Source: Clostridia bacterium
GTDB taxonomy: Bacteria > Bacillota > Clostridia > Christensenellales > Borkfalkiaceae
Assembly (NCBI GenBank): GCA_900771345.1
Contig: CAAGNQ010000045.1
Span: 62,001 to 126,000, forward strand
Reading direction: 5' to 3'
Length of the DNA: 64,000 nucleotides
In this document: one piece after another, positions 16,918 to 25,299 of the stretch
Layout: each line of letters begins with the position of its first letter
Position numbering within the stretch: the stretch's first letter is position 1
Notes under the pieces: model-generated
What the model saw: only the letters and a program-made list of their open reading frames with translations
Database searches by the model: none
What the model was told of the DNA's origin: nothing
Position numbers and translations under genes: made by a program

Positions 16918-16946
16918 TTGACAAAAGATAAAAAAACATATATAAT
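16918..16946 (+). promoter_or_regulatory. Promoter of rnpB
   Basis: Perfect consensus: -35 TTGACA (16918-16923), 17-bp spacer, -10 TATAAT (16941-16946). It lies about 12 bases before the RNase P RNA. Confidence 0.9.
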
Positions 16947-16958
16947 ACTCTTGCTTTT

Positions 16959-17301
16959 AAGACAGTTATACGGTCGCGGGGGCAGGGAGAGCCTGTCAAT
17001 GAGGAAAGTCCGAGCGTTTTAGAAACAGGGTGCTGGAGAAATCCCAGTGGAGGCGACTTTAAGGAAAGTGCAACAGAAAACAACTGCCTAATTTTAGGTC
17101 AAGGTGAAAAGGCGTGGTAAGAGCACACCGTCCTTGTGGTGACACGAGGAGCAATGTAAACCCCACCCGACGCAAGATTGACAAACTTTTTCAATAGGGA
17201 GTTTCGCCGAAAAAGTTTAACGAATATCGCTAGAGGGTATTGGTAACAATACTCGTAGATAAATGACCGTACACGACAGAACTCGGCTTACAGATTGTCT
17301 T
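16959..17301 (+). ncRNA. rnpB: RNase P RNA
   Basis: The catalytic RNA that matures tRNA 5' ends, partner of RnpA encoded at 27890-28213. The hallmark conserved 5' segment gaggaaagtccgagc is at about 17001-17015. A ggtaagagcacaccg-type conserved segment lies near 17116-17130, and the 3' segment cagaactcggcttacag at about 17277-17293. The ends pair as P1 (aagacag near 16959 with ttgtctt ending at 17301). The length of about 343 nt fits. A consensus promoter precedes it and a strong terminator follows. The ends are estimated from P1. Confidence 0.95.
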
Positions 17302-17314
17302 AAAACATTTTTAC

Positions 17315-17355
17315 GCGCTCCATAAGGCTAAACCTTGTGGGGCGCTTGTATTTTT
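17315..17355 (+). terminator. Terminator of rnpB
   Basis: A 13-bp stem 17315-17327 with 17333-17345, 5-base loop, then a T-rich run ending in T8. Confidence 0.9.
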
Positions 17356-17401
17356 TTTACTTTTGTGCTACACTATTTACAGAAAATTTGGAGAATTTAT
17401 T

Positions 17402-18130
17402 ATGTATTTAAAAGACAGAGTTGCTCTTATAACGGGCGCAGGTGGTGGAATTGGGAGTGCAATTTCTCTCCGTCTTGCAAAAGCAGGCGCAAATTTGATT
17501 TTGTTTGGTGGCAACAATATTTCTAACCTTGAAAAGACTGCAAGCGCAGTGCGTTCTTTGGGCGTTAAAGTGGAAATCCTTGCAGGCGATTTGACTGATG
17601 AAGATTTTATACAAAAGAGTTTTAAAAAAGCCGTAAACTTGTTCGGCAAAATTGATATTCTTATAAACAACGCAGGTCTTGCCCTTAACTCGCCTCTTGA
17701 AAGTACGCCCGTTCAAACTTTTGATAAAATTATGGCAATCAACGTTCGCGCGCCATTTATTCTTATTCAAAATGCTCTGCCCGTATTAAAAGAATCGGAT
17801 AGAGCAAGTATTATAAATATTCTATCAGTAGTTGCTCATTTGGGATATTCTAATCAAAGCGTGTACAGTGCGTCAAAACACGCCCTTTTGGGTTTAACTA
17901 AAGCGCTCGCGCAGGAGGTTTATAAAGACGGGATTCGCGTTCACGCTATTTCGCCCGGTGGCGTTTATACCGATATGGTTAAAGTCACTCGCCCCGACCT
18001 CACTTCTGACGGTATGATAATGCCTGAAGACGTTGCTGAAGTAGTTGAATTCTTTTTGAAAAACCGTTCTAACGCAGTTGTTGATGAAATTTTGCTCCAT
18101 CGCGTCGGAAAAGAGCCTTTTTTAGTGTAA
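17402..18130 (+). CDS. Short-chain dehydrogenase/reductase (FabG-like)
   Basis: A 242-residue classical SDR. The nucleotide-binding motif TGAGGGIG lies at residues 11-18. NNAG lies at about 89-92, a catalytic Ser in NILSVV near 139 and the active-site YSASK near 151. PGGVYTDM follows, the usual PG motif. An NADP(H)- or NAD(H)-dependent ketone/alcohol reaction is expected; 3-oxoacyl-ACP reductase is one possibility but the true substrate is unknown. I start at the ATG at 17402, which has ggagaa upstream. The gene is monocistronic between two terminators. Confidence 0.85.
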   Translation: MYLKDRVALITGAGGGIGSAISLRLAKAGANLILFGGNNISNLEKTASAVRSLGVKVEILAGDLTDEDFIQKSFKKAVNLFGKIDILINNAGLALNSPLESTPVQTFDKIMAINVRAPFILIQNALPVLKESDRASIINILSVVAHLGYSNQSVYSASKHALLGLTKALAQEVYKDGIRVHAISPGGVYTDMVKVTRPDLTSDGMIMPEDVAEVVEFFLKNRSNAVVDEILLHRVGKEPFLV

Positions 18131-18148
18131 ACTATTTGGCATAAATAA

Positions 18149-18178
18149 AAAACGATAGAGTTTTTCTATCGTTTTTTT
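18149..18178. terminator. Bidirectional terminator between the SDR and mnmG
   Basis: 11-bp arms 18149-18159 and 18165-18175 (aaaacgataga with tctatcgtttt), A-rich before and T-rich after, between converging genes. Confidence 0.88.
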
Positions 18179-20043
18179 TATTTGCTTAAATACACCATTA
18201 GTACTGCGATATCTGCAGGGGAAACACCGGAAATTCTTCCCGCTTGCCCTAAATTTTGTGGTCTAATTTTATCAAGTTTTTGCCTTGCCTCAAGTCGCAA
18301 CCCCTCTATTGCAAGATAATTTATATCGTTTGGCAAGACCTTTTCTTCGAGTTTTTTTGCCTTTTCGATTTGTTCTAATCCTTTTTGCAAATATCCCTCG
18401 TATTTTGCGTCAATCTCAACCGTATCTAAAATCTGATAAGATATTCCCTCGAATCCACCAAATTCCTCAATTATTTCCTTTAGTGAAATCCCTCGCCTTA
18501 TTAAGTCTGCGCGAGTTAACCCTCCGTTCGGCTTAATATATCCGTGCGCACTTAAAATTCGCTCTGCGTCCTTAGGCTTAATAATCTCCTGCATAATCGC
18601 GGTGGCTTTTTGATATTCTGCCTTTCTCTTTAGGAAAATCTCATACCTTTCATCACTGACAAGTCCTGCTCTTCTTCCCATTTCAGTAAGTCTAAAGTCA
18701 GGATTATCCTGCCTTAAAACAATTCGATATTCTGCACGGCTTGTCATCATTCTGTACGGCTCGTTCGTGCCTTTGGTAACTAAATCGTCAATCAAAACGC
18801 CTATATAACCGTCATCTCTAGCCAAAATCAACGGTTGTTCATTGCGCATTTTAAGTGATGCGTTTAGCCCTGCAATAAGCCCTTGAGCACCTGCCTCCTC
18901 ATACCCACTCGTGCCGTTTACCTGACCTGCCATATAAAGCCCCTCAATCTTTTTGTATTCAAGAGTAGGGTAAAGGTCAAGCGCATCAATGCAATCGTAT
19001 TCTATGGCGTACGCATAACGCATAATTTCGCAGTTTTCAAGCCCCTCAACCGTGCGATACATAGCCTTCTGCACGTCGTGAGGGAGTGAGGTTGACATTC
19101 CCTGCACGTAAACCTCGTGTGTGTCGCTACCCTCTGGCTCTAAAAAGAGTTGATGGCGTTCTTTATCGGCAAAACGAACGACCTTGTCTTCAATAGAAGG
19201 GCAGTATCTAGGGCCTGTTCCTTTAATAAGCCCACCGTATAATGGCGAGCGATGAAGATTTTCCCTTATAATTTGGTGAGTTCTCTCGTTAGTATAGGTT
19301 AGATAGCAAGGAGTCTGCTTTTCAGGAATACCGTCCGAGAGATAACTAAACGGATAAACGTCTTTTTCCCCATCCTGAATAGCAAGCCTAGAAAAGTCAA
19401 TAGTTCTGCCGTCAATTCTAGCAGGAGTTCCCGTCTTAAAGCGCCTTATGGAAAAGCCGAGTTTAATAAGATTCTCGGTAAGCCCGTTTGCCGCCGCCTG
19501 AAAGCCGTTTGGCCCAGAATTCTGACGCCATTCTCCAGCAATAACGCTTCCATTAAGATAAACGCCGGTGGCAACTACTACTGCTCGGCATTCTAACACT
19601 CCACCATAAGCAGTCTTAACGCCCGTAACCTTCTTTCCGTCCTCGGAAACCAGAATTTCCACAGCCTCGCCCTGAATAATTTTAAGATTTTGAGTATTCT
19701 CGAGGGTTTTTTTCATAAGAGTGTGGTAAAGGTTTTTATCTGCTTGACCACGCAGAGATTGCACGGCAGCACCTTTGCCACGATTAAGCATTCTAATCTG
19801 CAAAAGCGATTTGTCTGCATTAACACCCATCTCACCACCGAGAGCGTCAATCTCGCGAACAATTTGACCTTTTGAAGTGCCACCAATAGACGGATTACAC
19901 GCCAAAAAGGCTATGCTATCGAGATTAAGCGTCAGCATAGCCGTATTAAAACCCGTTCTTGCAAGAGCGAGCGCAGCCTCACAGCCAGCGTGCCCTGCTC
20001 CGATTACAACGGCATCAAATTGTCCTTCCAAAAAGTTGTTCAT
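18178..20043 (-). CDS. mnmG: tRNA uridine-5-carboxymethylaminomethyl modification enzyme, FAD subunit
   Basis: With MnmE it installs cmnm5U at the wobble position of several tRNAs. The 621 residues match the family. The N-terminal FAD dinucleotide-binding motif is VIGAGHAGCEAALA (about residues 13-26). Other family blocks are FLACNPSIGGTSKG, RRFKTGTPARIDGR and the C-terminal RPQNLGQAGRISGVSPADI. mnmG near dnaA and rsmG near dnaN is a usual origin-proximal context; no mnmE lies in the window. It is 16 bases downstream of dnaA on the same strand. Confidence 0.96.
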   Translation of the reverse strand: MNNFLEGQFDAVVIGAGHAGCEAALALARTGFNTAMLTLNLDSIAFLACNPSIGGTSKGQIVREIDALGGEMGVNADKSLLQIRMLNRGKGAAVQSLRGQADKNLYHTLMKKTLENTQNLKIIQGEAVEILVSEDGKKVTGVKTAYGGVLECRAVVVATGVYLNGSVIAGEWRQNSGPNGFQAAANGLTENLIKLGFSIRRFKTGTPARIDGRTIDFSRLAIQDGEKDVYPFSYLSDGIPEKQTPCYLTYTNERTHQIIRENLHRSPLYGGLIKGTGPRYCPSIEDKVVRFADKERHQLFLEPEGSDTHEVYVQGMSTSLPHDVQKAMYRTVEGLENCEIMRYAYAIEYDCIDALDLYPTLEYKKIEGLYMAGQVNGTSGYEEAGAQGLIAGLNASLKMRNEQPLILARDDGYIGVLIDDLVTKGTNEPYRMMTSRAEYRIVLRQDNPDFRLTEMGRRAGLVSDERYEIFLKRKAEYQKATAIMQEIIKPKDAERILSAHGYIKPNGGLTRADLIRRGISLKEIIEEFGGFEGISYQILDTVEIDAKYEGYLQKGLEQIEKAKKLEEKVLPNDINYLAIEGLRLEARQKLDKIRPQNLGQAGRISGVSPADIAVLMVYLSK

Positions 20044-20059
20044 AAGTTTTCTAAATTTA

Positions 20060-21412
20060 TTATTGTTTAAGGAGCATTTTCCTTATATCGTTAATTTCCA
20101 CAGCAAGTTTGTTATCGTACTTAATTTGCTCGGCAATCTTGTCACTCGCATAGATAACGGTTGCGTGGTCACGCTTAAATATATTTGCAACGGTAACCTT
20201 TGGCAAACTCATCATATCTAAAATTAAATAAATGCTTATTTGACGAGGAAGAGCAAATTCCTTGTTCTTCTTTTTGCCCAAAAGGTCGTTTTTAGAGATT
20301 TTGTAAAAATTGCATACGCAGTTTATAATATCCTCTGCTTGAAGCGCCTCTTGTTTTTCGCTAGCCGATTCTTTTAACGCCTCGTTCACAAGGTCGATAG
20401 TAATAGGTCTTTCGTGAAGTTTAGAAGCGAAAACTACTTTAGTAAGTTTTCCGATAAGCGAACGAATATCGCAATCGTTCATTTCGGCAATATATGCTAA
20501 AACCTTAATATCAACGATACTCTTTTGCTCTTCAGCCTTTCTCTTTAAGATTGCAATTCTTGTTTCCAAATCAGGTGGTTGAACGTCTGCCAAAAGCCCA
20601 CCCTCAAACCTCGTGCGAAGTCTTTCTTCTAAAATATCAATCTCTTTCGGTGGACGGTCAGAAGTTAGAACTACCTGCTTGTTTTGCAAAACGAGTTCGT
20701 TAAAGGTGTGGAAAAATTCCGTTTGAAAACCTTGCTTTTTTGCGAGGAACTGCACGTCGTCAATCAGAAGAACGTCAACGTTTCGATATTTATTCCTAAA
20801 TCCCGAGCCGTTTCCTCTGCCTTTGCTAATGCTTTCAATAAACTGGTTAGTAAACTGCTCGCAAGTAGCATAGAGGACGTTAAGTCTTGGATTATGCAAC
20901 TTTAGATAGTTTGCAATCGCCATCAAAATATGCGTTTTACCAAGCCCCGTGCCACCGTGAATGAAAAGAGGATTATACGAGTCGCCCGGATTTTCGGCAA
21001 CGGCTTTTGCCGCAGCATAAATAAACTCGTTTGACGAGCCGACAACAAACGATTCAAAAGTAAACTTTGGATTAATAGGCGAGCCGTGAGTAATAGGCTC
21101 TTCCTTTTCCATACGCTCGGTTTTTCTGATATAGTCTTCCTTATCAGTCGCCACCACAGCGCGAAAATCAGTAACGTAGGTATTGCAATTATCAAGCGCC
21201 TCTTGGATTTTGTGACCGATATAGCCGTTTTTCTTATTGTTAACGGTATCAGCGTACAACTGCGTATCAATGCCAAGAATAATCTTGTTGCCTTGCAAAT
21301 CAACAGGCTTTAAGTTCTTAATATACATCTCGTACGCTACAGAACTAACCGTTTTTTCAATTACGGGAAGTATGGTTTGTTCCCATAAAATTTCATAGTT
21401 TTCTTTTTCCAT
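20060..21412 (-). CDS. dnaA: Chromosomal replication initiator DnaA
   Basis: Binds DnaA boxes at the origin and opens it. The 450-residue protein has an N-terminal domain I, a linker, the AAA+ core with Walker A HGGTGLGKTH (within NPLFIHGGTGLGKTHI) and Walker B VLLIDDVQFL, and a C-terminal DNA-binding domain with the DnaA signature around FKRDHATVIYASDKI. I start at the ATG at 21412, supported by agaggaaag; a longer reading to 21454 adds 14 residues without a site. It runs into mnmG. The usual dnaA-dnaN pair is broken: dnaN is 7 kb away. Confidence 0.97.
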   Translation of the reverse strand: MEKENYEILWEQTILPVIEKTVSSVAYEMYIKNLKPVDLQGNKIILGIDTQLYADTVNNKKNGYIGHKIQEALDNCNTYVTDFRAVVATDKEDYIRKTERMEKEEPITHGSPINPKFTFESFVVGSSNEFIYAAAKAVAENPGDSYNPLFIHGGTGLGKTHILMAIANYLKLHNPRLNVLYATCEQFTNQFIESISKGRGNGSGFRNKYRNVDVLLIDDVQFLAKKQGFQTEFFHTFNELVLQNKQVVLTSDRPPKEIDILEERLRTRFEGGLLADVQPPDLETRIAILKRKAEEQKSIVDIKVLAYIAEMNDCDIRSLIGKLTKVVFASKLHERPITIDLVNEALKESASEKQEALQAEDIINCVCNFYKISKNDLLGKKKNKEFALPRQISIYLILDMMSLPKVTVANIFKRDHATVIYASDKIAEQIKYDNKLAVEINDIRKMLLKQ

Positions 21413-21532
21413 CGAAACTTTCCTCTTTATCAGTTGCATTTTGGTAAAAAACATTATATAATATTTTTAAAATAAAATAAAGTTATTAAGGCATAATTTA
21501 GCAAAAATTTTTTTCTTTAAAAGTTTGATTAT

Positions 21533-22630
21533 ATGTTTATTAAGTCGTTAACGCTTAAAAATTTCCGTTCATACGGCGAGCAAACGGTTGAATTTACTGA
21601 CGGAATTAATATTTTGACGGGAGCAAATGCGCAAGGGAAGACTAATTGCGCAGAGGCTATCTTTTTTTTGTGCACGGGCTATTCCCCTCGCGCTAATCGT
21701 GATAAACTTGTAATTAAGCACGGGGAAGAGGTAGCAACCATTTCTGCCGTCGCCTCTTCGCTTTATGGAAATATAAGCGTTAAAGTTAGTTTTAATAAAA
21801 ACGATAAAAAGAATATTTTCGTTAACGGCGTCAAAGTACTAAAAATCGGTGAGATTTTAGGCAATATTAACAGCGTTTTCTTTAATCCGTCCGAACTTAA
21901 ACTCGTTCAGGAAAGCCCAGAGGATAGAAGACGGTTTATGAATATTTCCCTCTCGCAAATGTCCAAAAACTACTTTTACGCACTTCAGCGTTACAACAAG
22001 ATTTTATCCCAGCGCAACAATCTTTTAAAAGACCCTGATTTTGAACTCGTTAAAGATACACTTTGCATTTGGGATGAGCAACTTTGCAAGCAGGCGTCAA
22101 AAATCATTCGCGCAAGGAATGAGTTTTTGCTTGAAATCGCACCTATTGCCGAGCAAAAGCACACCTTTCTTTCGGATGGCAAAGAAACTCTAACTATGAA
22201 AACCGAAAGTGGTTATTACGGAAGTGAGGAGGATATTGCTTACGCATTAAAAGAAGACCTCAAAACTGCCCTTCCAAAAGATATGAGGCTAGGGTTTACC
22301 TCAATCGGTCCACATAGAGACGATATAAAGTTCTTGCTTAACGGGGAAGACGTTAAGGTTTACGGCTCACAAGGTCAACAGCGCACGGTAGCGCTAGCCC
22401 TTAAACTTGCTGAAACGGAAACTTTTTTTAGGAAGTTTAACGAATACCCCATACTAATTTTAGACGACGTTCTTTCAGAACTTGATAAAAAGCGTCAGAA
22501 AAAATTAGTCAGCGCAGTATCTCATCTTCAAACGATTTTTACAACTACTAATCTTGATAGAACGGTATTTAGAGGTCAATCGTTTAATCATTTAATAGTA
22601 GATAAAAGCATAATAAAAAAAGGAAAATAG
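21533..22630 (+). CDS. recF: DNA replication and repair protein RecF
   Basis: An SMC-like ATPase that helps load RecA at stalled forks. The 365 residues begin with the family start KSLTLKNFRSYGEQTVEF, then Walker A GANAQGKTN (about residues 32-40). The signature-type segment YGSQGQQRTVALALKL and Walker B PILILDDVLSELD lie near the C-terminus. It is divergent from dnaA across about 120 bases. No obvious ribosome binding site stands before the ATG. The stop codon lies inside the stem of its terminator. Confidence 0.95.
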   Translation: MFIKSLTLKNFRSYGEQTVEFTDGINILTGANAQGKTNCAEAIFFLCTGYSPRANRDKLVIKHGEEVATISAVASSLYGNISVKVSFNKNDKKNIFVNGVKVLKIGEILGNINSVFFNPSELKLVQESPEDRRRFMNISLSQMSKNYFYALQRYNKILSQRNNLLKDPDFELVKDTLCIWDEQLCKQASKIIRARNEFLLEIAPIAEQKHTFLSDGKETLTMKTESGYYGSEEDIAYALKEDLKTALPKDMRLGFTSIGPHRDDIKFLLNGEDVKVYGSQGQQRTVALALKLAETETFFRKFNEYPILILDDVLSELDKKRQKKLVSAVSHLQTIFTTTNLDRTVFRGQSFNHLIVDKSIIKKGK

Positions 22631-22661
22631 TTAGTCTATAAATTTTAGACTAACTATTTTT
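22627..22661. terminator. Terminator of recF
   Basis: 12-bp arms 22627-22638 and 22646-22657 followed by a T-run. The recF TAG (22628-22630) is within the first arm. Confidence 0.85.
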
Positions 22662-22671
22662 TAACTATAAT

Positions 22672-23937
22672 TTAACTAAAATCTTCCTTTTTAACTCCAT
22701 TTCTCAAAACGTAAAAATCATATAATTCCTCTTGTGCAAAATGCAATTTCGTTAAATAATTCTTGGCGTTTTTAAGGAACATAAAGTAAGAAGTTTTATC
22801 AGTAGCAATATCAAAAGCGTCCCCTCTATTTAAAAAGTCGTATTCGATATGCACCGAATACATAGAGGAGACAGGTTTGTTTAGATTAAACGGCTGACCG
22901 TCAACCGTTCCGTTAAAGGTAAACCCGTTTTTATCGTGGGTCATTTTAGCCTCTCCAACCTCTAAAAAACCTACCCTTGTTGAATAATAATCTTCCACGC
23001 GCACGTCGTCAGAAAAATAATATGTACCACTCTCAACTTCTTTTCTAACCTCTTCGCGCTCCCAACGATACCAGTCGGGGATATGAGAAAAACCTTTGTC
23101 GGTATTAACGCCAGAAAGTCTAGACAGCGTGTCCATTTCCCACTTAGCGCCACAGTCTTCACACCAGAGATGAATGCCAGAACTATTCATAGCAAATTCT
23201 TTGCCACAGTTAGGGCATTTGTATAAAATTTTGTGAAGCCCATTAGCGCGCTGTTTGCATTTAATGTGATAACCCTTTTCTACCTGCCACTTATATTCGT
23301 CCTTAACGAAAGCCTTTTCAATTTTTTGCTGAATTTGTTCGCTAGACAAGTTTTCAACCTCTTCTTTAGAAAGAAGTTGATAAACTATAGCCTCTTGGCG
23401 AATTTTTCTGTACGGGTGCTTTGACCATTGAGGAGAATTTAGAAAGTTACCGTTTGCCATACACATAACGACGGGCACGCCCAAAAACTTGCACATTTTT
23501 CCTAAAGCCCCGTCCAGCCTCTCGTTAATGCCTGCAAGTTCAAACCTTGCCTCAGGGTAAATGGTGACCGTTTTTTTGAGTTTTTTAATATACCTAATAA
23601 TTTGCTTTGCAGTGCAGATATCGTGTGTAAACTTTCTCTTAGGCATACCACCGATACCACGCATAAGCCAGTCCCCACGGCGAAATTCTTCAACCGACAT
23701 AACCCAGCCTGTTGTTCTCGGCATAAGCGCACGCACAATCATAGGAAAATCCATAAACGAGGCGTGAGTTGACAGCACGAAATACGGACCTTTAATTTTT
23801 TTAACAGCCTTTTCCACCTTAACGTGACCGTTGTTTAGCCACATATATATAGGTCCTGCTATGAATTCGACCAGTTTAAGATACCATCTGGGTTTGATAG
23901 CAGGTTTATTCATATCAAATCTTTTTTTCTCTCTCAT
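22672..23937 (-). CDS. PlsC-like acyltransferase with zinc ribbon
   Basis: A 421-residue protein. The N-terminal half is a glycerolipid acyltransferase: HASFMD (residues 58-63, the HX4D catalytic motif) and later TIYPEARFEL, the counterpart of the PEGTR block. An LGVPVV segment follows. A four-Cys zinc ribbon (YKCPNCGKEF, then WCEDCGAKW) lies at about residues 240-265. A C-terminal domain of about 150 residues, rich in aromatic residues, shows no family I recognise. The ribosome binding site is agaggaaagg. It probably acylates a lysophospholipid or related acceptor; the ribbon is unusual. The divergent neighbour is pgsA-like, supporting a lipid role. Confidence 0.75.
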   Translation of the reverse strand: MREKKRFDMNKPAIKPRWYLKLVEFIAGPIYMWLNNGHVKVEKAVKKIKGPYFVLSTHASFMDFPMIVRALMPRTTGWVMSVEEFRRGDWLMRGIGGMPKRKFTHDICTAKQIIRYIKKLKKTVTIYPEARFELAGINERLDGALGKMCKFLGVPVVMCMANGNFLNSPQWSKHPYRKIRQEAIVYQLLSKEEVENLSSEQIQQKIEKAFVKDEYKWQVEKGYHIKCKQRANGLHKILYKCPNCGKEFAMNSSGIHLWCEDCGAKWEMDTLSRLSGVNTDKGFSHIPDWYRWEREEVRKEVESGTYYFSDDVRVEDYYSTRVGFLEVGEAKMTHDKNGFTFNGTVDGQPFNLNKPVSSMYSVHIEYDFLNRGDAFDIATDKTSYFMFLKNAKNYLTKLHFAQEELYDFYVLRNGVKKEDFS

Positions 23938-24046
23938 AAACCTTTCCTCTTATTTATGCAATTATAACAAAAAAGCCATAAAATGTCAATGCATAACTAT
24001 GGAGGGTAGAGGATTTTATGTTTATAAGAAAAAATTTTTGCATTAT

Positions 24047-24075
24047 TTGACAAAAACTTCTAGTGGTGCTATTAT
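24047..24075 (+). promoter_or_regulatory. Promoter of the pgsA-like gene
   Basis: -35 TTGACA (24047-24052), 17-bp spacer, -10 TATTAT (24070-24075); +1 expected near 24082, about 37 bases before the ATG. Confidence 0.75.
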
Positions 24076-24118
24076 AGTATAAAGTTATTGAGAGTGAATA
24101 TATATTAAAGGTATAGCG

Positions 24119-24685
24119 ATGAAAGAAAAAATTAAAAAAAGACTAACGAAAAACCAAATATTCACAATCCCAAATATAATAACGCTATTTAGGTTATTTC
24201 TAATCCCGGTTATAATTTTGCTTTACTTAAAATACGAGAATTATTTTGCAAGCGCAGTAGTGATTGCCCTTTCAGCCTTAACTGACGTAGTGGACGGGAT
24301 AATCGCCAGAAGGTTTAATCTCATATCAGACTTGGGAAAGTTTTTAGACCCTGTTGCCGATAAACTAACTCAGTTCTCAATGGTGTTTTGTATCGCGCTA
24401 AAAACACCGTACGTTTTCTCTTTGTTAGCCCTCCTGATAATAAAAGATATCCTTTTGTTTCTTTGGGGACTATTCGTACTAAAGAAAACTGACACGGTAA
24501 ACAGTAGCAAGTGGTACGGGAAGTTGTGTACGGTGATAATTTACCTATCAATGTTCACGCTATTTGTAATTCCTGACGCCCCGATGGAACTGATAGCAGT
24601 GTCGTTTATCATTTGCTCGCTTTCTGTTTTCCTTTCAACTATACTCTACGGCATATTTTATAGCAAAATCTTAAAAAGTAAATAA
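24119..24685 (+). CDS. pgsA: CDP-alcohol phosphatidyltransferase (PgsA-like)
   Basis: A 188-residue membrane enzyme, most likely CDP-diacylglycerol--glycerol-3-phosphate 3-phosphatidyltransferase, the committed step to phosphatidylglycerol. The CDP-alcohol phosphotransferase motif is intact: DVVDGIIARR followed by GKFLDPVADK, that is D-x2-DG-x2-AR-x8-G-x3-D-x3-D. The N-terminal NQIFTIPNIITLFRLFLIPV is typical of PgsA. Five or six hydrophobic segments cover the rest. A weak aaaggt precedes the ATG. It is divergent from the acyltransferase gene. Confidence 0.85.
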   Translation: MKEKIKKRLTKNQIFTIPNIITLFRLFLIPVIILLYLKYENYFASAVVIALSALTDVVDGIIARRFNLISDLGKFLDPVADKLTQFSMVFCIALKTPYVFSLLALLIIKDILLFLWGLFVLKKTDTVNSSKWYGKLCTVIIYLSMFTLFVIPDAPMELIAVSFIICSLSVFLSTILYGIFYSKILKSK

Positions 24686-24704
24686 GTATATGACAGTAAA
24701 AAAT

Positions 24705-24738
24705 AAAACCTTTCAGTTTTTTCTGAAAGGTTTTTTCT
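24705..24738. terminator. Bidirectional terminator between pgsA and trxA
   Basis: Perfect 12-bp arms 24705-24716 and 24723-24734 (aaaacctttcag with ctgaaaggtttt) with T6 after. It sits between converging genes. Confidence 0.88.
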
Positions 24739-24748
24739 ATTAGTTTTA

Positions 24749-25066
24749 TTATAAATTTTCCAAAATACTTAATATTTCAGCCTTGTCCATCACGCCCGAG
24801 ACCTTTTTAACTGCCTTTTTATCCTTAAAGAAAATTAGCGTTGGAATAACCTCAATCCCGTACTCTGTCGCAAGAGCCATTTCTTCGTCAACGTTAACCT
24901 TGCCAACCTTAACTTTTCCATCAAGTTCTTCTGCAAGCGCCTCAATGGTCGGTGCAATCATTCTGCAAGGCCCACACCAGGTTGCCCAAAAATCAACGAT
25001 GGCTGGGAGGTTACTATTTAAAACTTCTTGGTTAAAATTTTGGCTATTTAGTTTAATTTCTTTCAT
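24749..25066 (-). CDS. trxA: Thioredoxin
   Basis: A cytoplasmic disulfide reductase, 105 residues, standard length. The active site WCGPC (about residues 30-34) follows AIVDFWATW, and the cis-Pro segment is EVIPTLIFF (about residues 72-80). It is the last gene of the minus-strand run that begins at rpmH, 11 bases after the small ferredoxin-thioredoxin-reductase-like gene, which may be its electron donor. Confidence 0.95.
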   Translation of the reverse strand: MKEIKLNSQNFNQEVLNSNLPAIVDFWATWCGPCRMIAPTIEALAEELDGKVKVGKVNVDEEMALATEYGIEVIPTLIFFKDKKAVKKVSGVMDKAEILSILENL

Positions 25067-25077
25067 TTTTTTCCCTC

Positions 25078-25275
25078 CTACTTTGACTTATAGTAAAGTC
25101 TGCAATGACAATAACCCTCAAACTCAGGGTCGTTTATTTGAGCCTTAAACTCTTCGCACATGCATTTATATTCTTCCTTTCTAGAAAGCCTGCAAGGGCA
25201 GTACCCTCCCGTGCGTTTAAGCCCCTCTTTTATTGCGTTAACAATTTCTTTATCTTTATTTAAGGTTATTTTCAT
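25078..25275 (-). CDS. Ferredoxin:thioredoxin reductase catalytic-chain-like protein
   Basis: A 65-residue protein with three paired cysteine motifs: CPC (26-28), CMC (38-40) and CHC (56-58). This is the cysteine pattern of the FTR catalytic subunit, which holds a [4Fe-4S] cluster next to a redox disulfide and reduces thioredoxin with electrons from ferredoxin. The classical chain is longer, with a wider gap between the first two pairs, so this is a short form. It stands immediately upstream of trxA on the same strand. No variable subunit is seen nearby. The function is inferred from motif and neighbour. Confidence 0.75.
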   Translation of the reverse strand: MKITLNKDKEIVNAIKEGLKRTGGYCPCRLSRKEEYKCMCEEFKAQINDPEFEGYCHCRLYYKSK

Positions 25276-25299
25276 ACAATAATTATTCCCAAAAATAGA

